Assembly (NCBI RefSeq): GCF_018917235.1
Contig: NZ_JAHLOF010000004.1
Coordinates: 1 to 64,000, forward strand
Source: Metaclostridioides mangenotii
Lineage (GTDB): Bacteria; Bacillota; Clostridia; Peptostreptococcales; Peptostreptococcaceae
DNA length: 64,000 nt
Direction: 5' to 3'
Part shown: piece by piece, positions 27,914-36,380 of the stretch
How the letters are laid out: each line of letters starts with the position of its first letter
Numbering within the stretch: position 1 is the stretch's first letter
Program-made: the position numbers and the translations under genes
Notes under the pieces: generated by a model
The model's input: the letters and a program-made list of their open reading frames with translations, nothing else
What the model was told of the DNA's origin: nothing
Database searches by the model: none

Positions 27914-28927
27914 ATGAAAAAAACAGTTACAATTAAAGATGTAGCAAAACAAGCTGGAGTATCTATTTCGACAGTTTCGAGAGTAATTAATGATTCTAAG
28001 CCAGTTACTGATGAGATAAAGCAGAGAGTAGTAGATGTTATTAAGGAGACTGGATATATACCAAATCCATTAGCTAGAAGTCTTGTTACAAAAAAAAGTC
28101 AGCTTATTGGAGTAATAGTTCCAGAGGTATCAGATACCTTTGTAAACGAAATACTTAACGGAATAGAAGAGATTGCTAAAATGTATGACTACGACATACT
28201 TTTATCCAATACATATTCGGATAAAGAGCAAGAGTTAAAAAGTATAAACTTACTTAAGGCAAAGCAAGTAGAGGGAATAGTTCTAATTTCTTGGGTAATC
28301 GGTGAAGATCACGTCAATTTCATACAAAATAGCGGCATACCTGCAACATACATCAGTAAAACAGCAAGAGACTACGATATATACACAGTAAGTACAAGTA
28401 ATAAAAAAGCTACGTTTGATATGACGGAGCATCTTATAAATAAAGGACATAACAAAATAGCATTTATAATGACTAGTAAAGAAGATACTATACTAGAGAT
28501 GGAGAGATTATCAGGATATGAGGCTGCATTAGAAAAACACAACATTAAACTGGACAAGTCTCTAATTAAATACGGTGAAACAGATTATGAAAGTGGTTAC
28601 AATAGTATGAAAGAATTACTTGATGATGGTATAATTCCTCATGCTGCATTTGTAACAGGCGACGAGGCAGCTATAGGAGCTTTAAATGCTATATGTGATG
28701 CAGGATATAGAGTTCCAGAAGATATATCGGTAGCAGGATTTAATGATGTGAAGATTGCAAAGATTTATAGACCAAAGTTAACAACGGTTTCTCAACCTCT
28801 ATATGATATGGGAGCAGTAGCAATGAGAATGGTAATAAAGCTTATAAATAAAGAAGAAATTGAAAATAAAAAAGTGGAATTACCGTATAAAATTGTTGAT
28901 AGAGAAAGTGTTATAACAAGAAAGTAG
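27914..28927 (+). CDS. LacI-family transcriptional regulator, CcpA-like
   Basis: A 337-residue LacI/GalR regulator. The N-terminal helix-turn-helix reads TIKDVAKQAGVSISTVSRVIN with hinge helix NPLARSLV, followed by a periplasmic-binding-like effector domain (SQLIGVIVPEVSDTFVNEIL onward). Length and hinge resemble CcpA, the carbon catabolite regulator, but CcpA and single-sugar repressors are hard to separate without alignment. AAAGGAGG precedes the ATG. No sugar operon adjoins it, which leans toward a global role. Confidence 0.85.
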   Translation: MKKTVTIKDVAKQAGVSISTVSRVINDSKPVTDEIKQRVVDVIKETGYIPNPLARSLVTKKSQLIGVIVPEVSDTFVNEILNGIEEIAKMYDYDILLSNTYSDKEQELKSINLLKAKQVEGIVLISWVIGEDHVNFIQNSGIPATYISKTARDYDIYTVSTSNKKATFDMTEHLINKGHNKIAFIMTSKEDTILEMERLSGYEAALEKHNIKLDKSLIKYGETDYESGYNSMKELLDDGIIPHAAFVTGDEAAIGALNAICDAGYRVPEDISVAGFNDVKIAKIYRPKLTTVSQPLYDMGAVAMRMVIKLINKEEIENKKVELPYKIVDRESVITRK

Positions 28928-28993
28928 TAAAATAATAGCTTAAGAAAGTAATATTTATTATAAACATAACACAATGAAAATTCTAGATAAAAT

Positions 28994-29042
28994 AAAAAGG
29001 AGTTATACAAAACACATAAATGTTTGGTATAACTCCTTTTTA
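28994..29042. terminator. Bidirectional terminator after the LacI-family gene
   Basis: AAAAAGGAGTTATAC pairs with GTATAACTCCTTTTT around a loop, giving T-runs on both strands. It separates the regulator from the converging basic protein gene. Confidence 0.88.
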
Positions 29043-29126
29043 TATTTAAATATGTTCTTGTTACAATAATGTATTTTATTAAGACATATAAATGAATTAA
29101 TTAATACAGTTTTTTAATTTATAATA

Positions 29127-29543
29127 CTATTTAGGTGAGTTTTTTTTCATTTTTCCCAATAATCCTTTAGGTCTACTTGTGCTTGATTTTGCAGTAGTGT
29201 TTTTTGCAGTAGTGGTAGGTTTTTGTGAAGATGTTTTTTTAGTGCTACTGCTAGTTTTTTTTCTCTCTGGTTTAGATTTTTTAGATTTTGGTTCAGCTTC
29301 GGCTTGAGAAATTTTTTGCATTATAGAATCTAATTTATTTTGCTGATCCTCATCTAAAAATGCTTTAAATTTAGAAACAACCTCTTCTTTGCCTTCAAGG
29401 CCTTTCCCTACTTTAACCAGTTCACTCATTAATTCATCCTCAGATTTATCCTTATAATTGTTGGCCATTTTTTCTATTTTACCCTTATCAATATTCTTTT
29501 CCTTAGCCATTTTTTCTAGAGCGCTTTTATCTAATTTTTTCAT
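29127..29543 (-). CDS. Unrecognised protein with a basic Ser/Thr/Lys-rich tail
   Basis: A 138-residue protein of unknown function. The first 85 residues look like a small helical domain (LDKSALEKMAKEKNIDKGK..., EEVVSKFKAFLDEDQQNKLDSIM); the remainder is low complexity, rich in Lys, Ser and Thr (SKPERKKTSSSTKKTSSQ) and ends KGLLGKMKKNSPK. I chose the ATG at 29543, with AAAGGGG seven bases upstream on the minus strand; an in-frame ATG further up lacks a site. It is divergent from the acidic-tailed gene at 29747. Confidence 0.7.
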   Translation of the reverse strand: MKKLDKSALEKMAKEKNIDKGKIEKMANNYKDKSEDELMSELVKVGKGLEGKEEVVSKFKAFLDEDQQNKLDSIMQKISQAEAEPKSKKSKPERKKTSSSTKKTSSQKPTTTAKNTTAKSSTSRPKGLLGKMKKNSPK

Positions 29544-29746
29544 AAAAAAACCCCTTTCTATAAATATATGTTGAATTTTTCTCATATTATTTATATATAG
29601 AAATAATATTTAGTGATAGACAGTTGATGCTTTTATATAAATAAAATTACCTATAAATAATATATATGCAAGAGTAGAGAAAAAAGGAACATTAAACCGT
29701 AAAAATCATAAATTAAAATAAGGGTTATACATAGGGGGGCATTGGT

Positions 29747-30613
29747 TTGAATAATTTACTGTTTTTGATAGGGATTATTTTTTTGAGTAACGGAAATATA
29801 TCTCTGCTTGATTATATAGATAAATTCAAAAAAAATATAGGCCTAAAGGCAAATAAAGTAAGTAAAGAGAGGGTCAAGAGAATGCCTAATGATGGAAAGA
29901 TTAAATTCAAATTTAATGCAAATGATATCAGTAAAGGTTTAAAACTTATGGAATTAAGTGACGAAGATCTAGACATGGGAATGGAGCTTATTACTAGAAC
30001 AAAAAAATACATGTCACGAGAAGAAAGAAAAATTTTAATTCAAATTGAGAGTATATTAGATCTTGTAAGTGGTATCAAAAAACTAAACAGTATTGAGACT
30101 ATTGATATGGATACAGAAACAGACTTTTTTAGAAATATGGATGATGAAGATAAGAAAAATATGATGATTAAAGAAATTTTGGAAGTTTTTCCTCAAAAGA
30201 AAAAAGGTTCTGTTAAGAAAGCTTTAGATATGAAAAAGAAAATAGATGTATTTGCAGAATTATTTTTGCCTGATGATTTTGGTGAAGGTGGATTCAGCTT
30301 AAGCTCACTTGCAGATATAGGAAATTTGGGAAGTATGAATAATCTAATGATGTTGGGCAACTTACTAAGATCTGAGCCGAGCAATAAGAAAGAAAACACA
30401 AAAGAAAAAAAATACCATAGAAGTAGCGTAGTTGAAAATGAAGATTTTGATATTTCTGATTATGAAAACGAAAATTATTATTTTGAAGATGATAATTATG
30501 ATAACAACGTTGAACATGAAAGCGAGATTGATGATGACTTCGAAGATGATGATTTTGATTTTGAAGATGATGATTTCGATTATGAAAGTGATGAATACGA
30601 TTATGATAGTTAG
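29747..30613 (+). CDS. Unrecognised protein with a long acidic tail
   Basis: A 288-residue protein of unknown function. It begins with a hydrophobic stretch (NNLLFLIGIIFLSNGN), continues as a helical, charged middle, and from about residue 225 becomes an extremely acidic Asp/Glu/Tyr-rich tail (DDDFEDDDFDFEDDDFDYES). A TTG start is chosen because AGGGGGG lies 7 bases upstream. The tail's codons give a repetitive purine-rich run. It is divergent from the basic-tailed gene, and opposite charges hint at partnership, which is inference only. Confidence 0.68.
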   Translation: MNNLLFLIGIIFLSNGNISLLDYIDKFKKNIGLKANKVSKERVKRMPNDGKIKFKFNANDISKGLKLMELSDEDLDMGMELITRTKKYMSREERKILIQIESILDLVSGIKKLNSIETIDMDTETDFFRNMDDEDKKNMMIKEILEVFPQKKKGSVKKALDMKKKIDVFAELFLPDDFGEGGFSLSSLADIGNLGSMNNLMMLGNLLRSEPSNKKENTKEKKYHRSSVVENEDFDISDYENENYYFEDDNYDNNVEHESEIDDDFEDDDFDFEDDDFDYESDEYDYDS

Positions 30614-30623
30614 TTATAGCTTA

Positions 30624-30716
30624 AATACATACCTTTACTTTCTACTCTTACATAGTAGTAAGTCAAGGTATGTATTATTGTTTAACAAAGCAGTTACTAA
30701 AACTAGTAGCTGCTTT
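30624..30716 (+). terminator. Two consecutive hairpins after the acidic-tail gene
   Basis: Hairpin one pairs AATACATACCTT (30624-30635) with AAGGTATGTATT (30665-30676) and contains an inner TCTACT/AGTAGT-type pairing. Hairpin two pairs AAAGCAGTTACT (30687-30698) with AGTAGCTGCTTT (30705-30716, one wobble), followed by AT-rich sequence with TTTT. T-runs are modest. Further on, CCTAA...TTAGG (30798-30830) forms another weak hairpin. The rest of this 380-base gap is unstructured up to the copper operator. Confidence 0.55.
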
Positions 30717-30923
30717 ATATGTTTTATAGCTAAGCTAGTATGTAATACCCAGAGTTAAAATAGTAAATACAATTTAATGTGTACATATGAAATGAAACCT
30801 AAAGGATTGTTATGTATAGATTCCATTAGGCTTGTACAAGATAAAAAGAAATATATACATAATCTTCTAAAATCATTAAAAACTTTAGGGTTAAATTTTT
30901 TCTAAAAATAATTTATATTACCA

Positions 30924-30953
30924 TTGATTTTTTATACCCCTAGGGGGTATAAT
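30924..30953 (+). promoter_or_regulatory. Promoter with CsoR-type copper operator
   Basis: TTGATT (30924-30929) and TATAAT (30948-30953) form a promoter with 18-base spacing. Between and overlapping the -10 lies ATACCCC-TAG-GGGGTAT (30934-30950), a perfect palindrome with a 3-base centre. Runs of C and G flanked by TA on this pattern are the known operator of CsoR, the Cu(I)-sensing repressor. It lies 44 bases upstream of a heavy-metal-associated protein gene, which supports copper control. No csoR gene is in the window. Confidence 0.8.
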
Positions 30954-30993
30954 AATGTTAGAAATATAAAAAAATTTTGGGAGGTTTGAATTT

Positions 30994-31221
30994 ATGAGTT
31001 TAAGCATAGTTAAGAAAACATATAAGATAACAGGAATGTCATGTACTTTATGTGCAAAGTTAGTTGAAAGTAGTGTCAGTAAGCTTGATGGTATTTTAAA
31101 TCATAATGTAAATATAGAAACAGAAAAAATAAATATAGAATATGATATGTCAAAAGTAAAGTTTAATAATATAAAACGAGTAATTGAAGAAGCTGGATAC
31201 GGTATACTTGAAGAAAATTAA
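30994..31221 (+). CDS. Heavy-metal-associated domain protein, copper chaperone-like
   Basis: A 75-residue HMA-fold protein with the metal-binding motif GMSCTLCAKLVE (residues 14-25), the Met-x-Cys-x-x-Cys loop that binds Cu(I). It resembles CopZ or a detached N-terminal domain of a CopA ATPase. The CsoR-type operator upstream points to copper-inducible expression. GGGAGG precedes the ATG. The ABC exporter genes follow 43 bases later; a common transcript is possible. Another HMA protein sits at 53497. Confidence 0.85.
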   Translation: MSLSIVKKTYKITGMSCTLCAKLVESSVSKLDGILNHNVNIETEKINIEYDMSKVKFNNIKRVIEEAGYGILEEN

Positions 31222-31264
31222 CTTGAAATATTCGATTACAAAGTAAAAGAAAAGAGGAGAAAAA

Positions 31265-32230
31265 ATGAAAAAAATATTAGAGGTAAAAGATTTAAAGAAG
31301 GTTTTCAATAAAAAAGATGGTAGTGAACATATTGCAGTTAATGGAATTAGCTTTCATTTAGTAAAAGGAGAGATTTTTAGTTTTCTTGGTCCCAACGGCG
31401 CAGGGAAAAGTACTACTATTAATATGTTAACAACGCAAATGGAACCAACAGGAGGTACCATTACTTTACACAAACAACCAATCAAAGAAGACCCAACATT
31501 CGCGAGAGGAAGGATTGGAATTGTAGCACAGCATAACAATTTGGATAGAGGATTAACTGCAAAGGAAAACTTAATCTATCATGGTAAGTATTTTGGAATG
31601 ACCAATACTCAAGCCGAACAGAAAGCTTCTGAGTTATTAAAAAGTTTTGGGTTAAGTAATTGGCAAAACGAATTTGTAAAAAGCTTTTCTGGTGGAATGG
31701 CGCAACGTTTAAAAATTGCACGAGCTATCATGCATGAACCAGAAATTTTATTTTTAGATGAACCGACTACGGGTTTGGATCCTGCTTATCGTGAGATTTT
31801 ATGGGAACATGTTTTACGTTTGAATAAGGAAAAAGGGACAACAGTCTTTTTAACAACTCACTATATGGAAGAACCTGAGCGTTTTTCTGATCGCGTTGCT
31901 GTATACAATCAAGGTGAGATTAAAGCGATGGGTACAGTGGATGAATTACGAAAACTTATGCCATCGAGTGATGTTATTACCATTACTATAGATTCATTAG
32001 CTTCTATTAATATTAAAAGTGTAATGGAGATGAAGGGAGTGAAAGATGTTACTTTGAAAGATGAAAAGTCCTTTATTGTCTATACAGAAAACAGTAAAGA
32101 AGTCCTGAACAAAATATTGGGTTGGTTAGATGAACAAAATGCCAGAATTGAAAATATCAATTTAAGCTTGGCTACTCTTGAAGATATTTTCATTCATTTA
32201 ACAAATCAGAAAACTAAGGGAGGAAATTAA
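31265..32230 (+). CDS. ABC-2 type exporter, ATP-binding subunit (DrrA-like)
   Basis: A 321-residue ABC ATPase: Walker A FLGPNGAGKST, Q-loop AQHNNLDRGLT, signature FSGGMAQRLKIARA, Walker B ILFLDEPTTGLDP and switch TTHYMEE. The C-terminal extension is typical of DrrA-like drug or natural-product exporters. Codon choice differs from neighbours: arginine is often CGT/CGA (ACGTTT, GAGCGT, GATCGC) whereas other genes here use AGA almost throughout, suggesting acquisition from another Firmicute. AGAGGAG precedes the ATG. It pairs with the permease starting 2 bases after its stop. Confidence 0.92.
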   Translation: MKKILEVKDLKKVFNKKDGSEHIAVNGISFHLVKGEIFSFLGPNGAGKSTTINMLTTQMEPTGGTITLHKQPIKEDPTFARGRIGIVAQHNNLDRGLTAKENLIYHGKYFGMTNTQAEQKASELLKSFGLSNWQNEFVKSFSGGMAQRLKIARAIMHEPEILFLDEPTTGLDPAYREILWEHVLRLNKEKGTTVFLTTHYMEEPERFSDRVAVYNQGEIKAMGTVDELRKLMPSSDVITITIDSLASINIKSVMEMKGVKDVTLKDEKSFIVYTENSKEVLNKILGWLDEQNARIENINLSLATLEDIFIHLTNQKTKGGN

Positions 32231-32231
32231 T

Positions 32232-33032
32232 ATGATGACTGCAAAACAACGAAAAATAAAGAAACAAGTTTTTTGGACAATGGTAAAGCGAGATTTGTTG
32301 ATACAAGGCAGAAACTGGATGGAGTTTGTTTTCCGAGTAGGGATGTTACCATTCATTTTAATTTTAACATATGGATATGTATTACCAAAAATAGGTATTC
32401 TTTCACCTGATTTTCCAAATCAATTATTTCCAGGAATGGTGGGTATGAGTTTATTGGTGACAGGTATACATGGCACAGCTGTTCCTATGGCAATGGATTT
32501 CAATAATTCAAGGGAAATTGAAGATCGTCTACAGGCTCCTGTTAACACATTAATGACCGCTTGGGCCAAAATGTTTGTGGGTGTTGTGGAGTCATGGATT
32601 GGAGCATTGATTGTACTGCCAATTTCTTTGGTATTTATGGGTGCAAATATTAATATCCATTTAAATATTGAATCAAGTATTCTTCTGATTTTTATTCTTA
32701 TACTAAGTTCTATTACATCTGCAACATTAGGTCTACTAGTTGGAACGATTGTTAAACCGATGCAAATCGCTGCGATGTTCCCGGGGTTCTTGATGCCATT
32801 AATCTTCACTGGGGCAATTTTCTTTAGTTGGTCTGCATTATCGACACTACCAATTTTTAAATGGTTGGTATTAGTCAATCCATTGGTTTATATCAATGAA
32901 GCATTGAGATATGCAATGGGTACGTCTATGGAAACAATGCCACTATTGGTTAGTTTAGCAGGTATAGTATTCTTTACTATTTTGATGGGTGTTGTTGGGA
33001 TAAAACGATTTAAAAAAATGGCTATACATTAA
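32232..33032 (+). CDS. ABC-2 type exporter, permease subunit (DrrB-like)
   Basis: A 266-residue membrane protein of the ABC-2 permease family with about six hydrophobic segments and the characteristic region around MAMDFNNSREIEDRLQAPV, the cytoplasmic coupling motif seen in DrrB-type permeases. It forms the membrane channel for the ATPase just upstream. AAGGGAGG precedes the ATG; a second ATG three bases later is possible. Like its partner it uses CGA and CGT arginine codons, fitting joint transfer. Substrate unknown; drugs, peptides or lipids are exported by relatives. Confidence 0.88.
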   Translation: MMTAKQRKIKKQVFWTMVKRDLLIQGRNWMEFVFRVGMLPFILILTYGYVLPKIGILSPDFPNQLFPGMVGMSLLVTGIHGTAVPMAMDFNNSREIEDRLQAPVNTLMTAWAKMFVGVVESWIGALIVLPISLVFMGANINIHLNIESSILLIFILILSSITSATLGLLVGTIVKPMQIAAMFPGFLMPLIFTGAIFFSWSALSTLPIFKWLVLVNPLVYINEALRYAMGTSMETMPLLVSLAGIVFFTILMGVVGIKRFKKMAIH

Positions 33033-33349
33033 TATTTGAAGTTCTAAATTTAGATGAATAAATATAGAAGTAAAGAAAATAATAAAAAGAGAACCAGTTA
33101 ATACAGATATATTTTACATTTACATCTGATTATAAATGCTAATACTCATTTTAAATTTATGTGAAGTTGCAAAATATTAAAGTTAGTTAACGAAATACTG
33201 TTCTGTTATAGTATTATTAATGAAATAAAGTATATATAGATTTAAATTTTTAACTATTCAGATTTTAAATATACAATTTAATTATATCTTAACGGTAGAT
33301 ATGATAAAAGACTTTTATTAAAATTTGTTTTATTATATAATGTTATTAA
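33033..33349. other. Gene-free AT-rich stretch before the 6S RNA
   Basis: About 317 bases after the ABC permease with no open frame or ribosome site I can support and no strong hairpin. A TATAAT at 33336-33341 is the likely -10 for the RNA starting near 33350; its -35 is weak. Confidence 0.5.
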
Positions 33350-33575
33350 GATATCCTGAGGCATTCGACAAGGCTCTTTTAAATTCAACCTACAATTTTT
33401 ATTCGGGAGACAGCGTTTGATAACTTATATAACATGCCTAGTATTACTTGGACGTTAAAACTTTATCAGTATGTCACCCACCTAGATGACTCTAGGGCGT
33501 GAATTTAACGGGTCACCGGTGTTTCGGGGAAAAAGATTGTCGCTATATATATTATAGCGACAATCTTTTATTTTA
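33350..33575 (+). ncRNA. ssrS: 6S RNA candidate with terminator
   Basis: The region folds as a long rod like 6S RNA, the decoy that binds sigma-A RNA polymerase. The closing stem pairs CCTGAGGCA (33355-33363) with GTGTTTCGGGG-type sequence near 33519-33529 through several wobbles. Inside, TTAAATTCA (33379-33387) pairs with TGAATTTAA (33500-33508); an open bubble follows whose 3' side carries the small hairpin CCTAGATGACTCTAGG (33481-33496), a known feature of 6S RNAs; then GGGAGACA (33405-33412) pairs with TGTCACCC (33472-33479, one mismatch) and TGATAA with TTATCA. A terminator, AAGATTGTCGCTATA paired with TATAGCGACAATCTT plus T-run, follows at 33532-33575. The RNA body is about 180 bases. 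Confidence 0.78.
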
Positions 33576-33717
33576 TATTAAGTTAATTTTTCAATAATAT
33601 CTATATAAAAACAAATTTTCAGTGCCTCTGTAACAAATGTTGTTTTAAGTGCATATTATTTATTAGGCTTAAAAAAGCCAAGTCACTTTTTAGAATTCAC
33701 TTAAGGAGGCACAACAA

Positions 33718-34911
33718 ATGCAAGATACAAAAAAAAATAGAAGAAGGATGGGTAATAATAGTCAAGTAGTTAATGATACAAATATAGAAGAAACTTTTGA
33801 AGATTCATTATTTGAAGATGATAATATGGAAAGAGGATTTAAAAATAAGAAACATGACAAATGTGAGCCATGCCATGATCACCACGATAATTGCGACTGT
33901 GATAAATGCCATGATCGCGATGATAAATGCCATGATCGCGATGATAAATGCCGTGATCACTGCCACTGCGATTGCCATGATCACTGCCACTGTGATTGCG
34001 AGCCATGTGAATTGAAGTCTGATGAATGTTTTAAAAATAATTGTGGGCCAGAGTGCTGTCGTCCAATAAGACCAAAAAACCTTTCACCTCAAAATAGTGT
34101 TCCTATAGCTATTGAGACTAATAGAGTTTTTGATACTATGCGCTTTCAAGTTTTTACAGACGCTACAGGACCAAACGGAGAACCTTTAGTTTTTAAAACA
34201 GAAGTAGTTGAAGTAAATGGGCGTATACCTCACGGCGGACCAGTTAGTGTAACTATAGAAAAAATATGTGTAAACTTTGATGAAATAATTATAAATCCAG
34301 GTATGACGACACTAGAAGATTTTGAGTTAACACCGCTTGACCCAGAACCTGGAAGAAATTGTGAGACTATATTTGAATCTGCTGTTTGTTCAGATCATAT
34401 CAATCGTGAGTGCTGTGACAGAGGTTTAGGAACTACAGTTGCATTTAAAGAAAGAGGATTAAATGTAGAAGTTCATGATTTGGTATTAGAATTAAGAGGA
34501 AAATGTGGATGCACTACATTTACAGCTCTTGCTTTCCCAGCAGTTTGTGAATCTAGATGCTTGAGAAAAGTACCATTTGTTCAGTTTAATTTTAATACAT
34601 TATCTGCACCAATTTGTTTACCATCAGATGGCACACCTACTCTTTTAAGACAACAATTTAATACTCATTTAACAGTTGATTGTATAGGAAAATCTATATT
34701 AAAATTCGAAGAGAAAGACGATTGTGATTGCTTCTTCGATTTAATTATTCCAAATGATATAGATTTAATACTTTGTTTAGAAGAAACTGTAAGCACACTT
34801 ATTAGTGAACAAATAATAGTTTTAGGATCAAGAAATCCATTAGAGCCTAGACTAGTAGACACATTCGCAAAAGTATGTGACTTCGATCAATGTGGGCCTA
34901 GTAATAGATAA
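33718..34911 (+). CDS. cdeC: CdeC-like Cys-rich exosporium morphogenetic protein
   Basis: A 397-residue cysteine-rich protein that I recognise as a homologue of CdeC of Clostridioides difficile, which builds the exosporium of the spore. The start (MQDTKKNRRRM), the CEPCELKSDECFKNNCGPEC block, AIETNRVFDT, LVLELRGKCGCT, DCIGKSIL, LIIPNDIDLILCL and the FDQCGP end follow that protein. Between about residues 47 and 98 lies a His/Cys/Asp repeat (CHDRDDK, then CRDHCHCDCHD), probably metal-binding and encoded by tandem DNA repeats. AAGGAGG precedes the ATG. Expression in the mother cell late in sporulation is expected from the family; I see no confident SigK promoter. Confidence 0.9.
   Translation: MQDTKKNRRRMGNNSQVVNDTNIEETFEDSLFEDDNMERGFKNKKHDKCEPCHDHHDNCDCDKCHDRDDKCHDRDDKCRDHCHCDCHDHCHCDCEPCELKSDECFKNNCGPECCRPIRPKNLSPQNSVPIAIETNRVFDTMRFQVFTDATGPNGEPLVFKTEVVEVNGRIPHGGPVSVTIEKICVNFDEIIINPGMTTLEDFELTPLDPEPGRNCETIFESAVCSDHINRECCDRGLGTTVAFKERGLNVEVHDLVLELRGKCGCTTFTALAFPAVCESRCLRKVPFVQFNFNTLSAPICLPSDGTPTLLRQQFNTHLTVDCIGKSILKFEEKDDCDCFFDLIIPNDIDLILCLEETVSTLISEQIIVLGSRNPLEPRLVDTFAKVCDFDQCGPSNR
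33907..33996 (+). repeat. In-frame tandem repeats inside cdeC
   Basis: Two identical 21-base units (33907-33927 and 33928-33948) encode CHDRDDK, followed by two 24-base units (33949-33972 and 33973-33996) that differ at two positions and encode CRDHCHCD and CHDHCHCD. Near-identity suggests recent expansion or length variation between strains. Confidence 0.9.
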
Positions 34912-34942
34912 ATTTATTTAACTTTTAGATAATCAAAGTTGT

Positions 34943-34981
34943 AAAAAGCCATTGAGTTTAAAGATCTCGATGGCTTTTTGT
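34943..34981. terminator. Bidirectional terminator between cdeC and spoVB
   Basis: AAAAAGCCATTGAG (34943-34956) pairs with CTCGATGGCTTTTT (34966-34979, one wobble) with T-runs on both strands. It serves the convergent genes. Confidence 0.9.
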
Positions 34982-34996
34982 TTTTCAAATTTAGAG

Positions 34997-36325
34997 TTAC
35001 AGAGAGCGTAGCGACTTTATCGATCTCAATAAAACTAAAGAGTGGAGAATGCAAGTCAACATTGACACTGAAGTCATAACATATATTAAAGCGTATATAT
35101 TTAAACTTGGTATAGGAAGCAATGTGTACAGAGCTATAATCTGTATTACCATTCCCACAATAGTGTTTATACTAGAGGCTAGCTCTTTTCTAATAGCGTT
35201 TAAAATACCAGATAATGTTTGATTTAATGACATAAATAAAGGCACTAGAAACATGGATTTTAAATATTTACCAGCGAGTTCGTTTTTAAATACGAATACA
35301 CAGACCCTCTCACCAAAAAAGTAAAAAAATATAGACGAAAGTATGCCAACTGCTAAAGTTAGAAGAATTGAGTACTTTATCTTTTTAATTACACTGTCTT
35401 TTTTATTTAGAGCCATTCCCTGAGATATGCTTGGAATTAAATTTACGATTAGAGCTGATCCTAGTGTAAAAGGTATAAATACAAATGGCATAACCATACC
35501 ACTTATAACTCCGTACATGCTGAGGGATTTTGTATATGTCATTCCAGAAAGAGCCAATCTAGAAGGAACCATCATAGAACTTATAGACTGTAAAAATATA
35601 CTGGACATCCTGTTGCATGTGATTGGTATAGACATCTTAATAGTTTCTAATGAAGAATTATAAAAATCTTTAGCACTAACTACATATTTCTTGAATAAAG
35701 TAGAATCTCTCCATAGATATACAGTCATAAAAATTATATTGCTTAGCTCACCAATTGAAACTCCTAAAAGAGCTATATAGCAGTTGAAGTTTTTATTACC
35801 CATGTACATCACTAGTAAAACAACAAATAAAATTTTGGTAATTTGCTCTATTATTTGCCCAACAGCAGGTATTTTCACCTTTTTTACTCCATAGTAGTAT
35901 CCCCTAAGTACATTTGAAATTGTAATTGTAACTATAGCAGGTGCTATTGCAAGTATAAATAAGTTTAAGTGTGGATTGTTTAGAAATTTTGCTGAAAAGA
36001 ACTTACTGTTAAAAGAAACTATAAGGGATATAATCAACGAAACAAAAAATGCTATGTATAGTGTAGATATAAAAAGTACATTTGAAGAATGTTTATCTTT
36101 TATAGCCTTTTTATTGGCAATTAAACAACTTAGTGCTGTAGGAATTCCTGTAGTAGTTACGGATAGACATATCATCAAGAAGTTAAATATCATATGGTAT
36201 ATGCCTAGTCCTGTTTCACCCAAAGCTCTAGATAAAAATACTTTATATATAAAGCCGAAGATTCTAACAATAAAATTGGATACAAACAAGATTGCTGTAG
36301 ACATAACTAGATATGGAATTTTCAA
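34997..36325 (-). CDS. spoVB: SpoVB-like membrane flippase
   Basis: A 442-residue polytopic protein of the MATE/MurJ-like polysaccharide exporter superfamily, closest by recall to SpoVB, needed for spore cortex peptidoglycan. About 12-14 hydrophobic segments are visible; diagnostic stretches include GIYHMIFNFLMICLSVTTTGIPTALS near the N-terminus and VLRGYYYGVKKVKIPAVGQIIEQ mid-protein (read at about residues 45-70 and 140-165). TTG at 36325 is chosen: AAGGAGG lies 8 bases upstream on the minus strand, whereas a GTG nine bases earlier overlaps that site. Next to cdeC, it strengthens the sporulation context. Other flippases of the family are possible. Confidence 0.85.
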   Translation of the reverse strand: MKIPYLVMSTAILFVSNFIVRIFGFIYKVFLSRALGETGLGIYHMIFNFLMICLSVTTTGIPTALSCLIANKKAIKDKHSSNVLFISTLYIAFFVSLIISLIVSFNSKFFSAKFLNNPHLNLFILAIAPAIVTITISNVLRGYYYGVKKVKIPAVGQIIEQITKILFVVLLVMYMGNKNFNCYIALLGVSIGELSNIIFMTVYLWRDSTLFKKYVVSAKDFYNSSLETIKMSIPITCNRMSSIFLQSISSMMVPSRLALSGMTYTKSLSMYGVISGMVMPFVFIPFTLGSALIVNLIPSISQGMALNKKDSVIKKIKYSILLTLAVGILSSIFFYFFGERVCVFVFKNELAGKYLKSMFLVPLFMSLNQTLSGILNAIRKELASSINTIVGMVIQIIALYTLLPIPSLNIYALIYVMTSVSMLTCILHSLVLLRSIKSLRSL

Positions 36326-36380
36326 AAAAAACACCTCCTTACGTTAAATATATTCGTAAGGAGGTCAAAAAATTTATAAT

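Noticed and set aside
30432..30758. Met/Ile-rich open frame overlapping the acidic-tail gene
   Set aside because: It is the second frame of the GATGAA-rich acidic tail, giving a meaningless Met/Ile run.
31265..33032. ABC exporter as part of a copper-export system
   Set aside because: It follows the copper-regulated HMA gene, but its family is DrrAB-like and its codon use differs; adjacency alone does not support a copper role.
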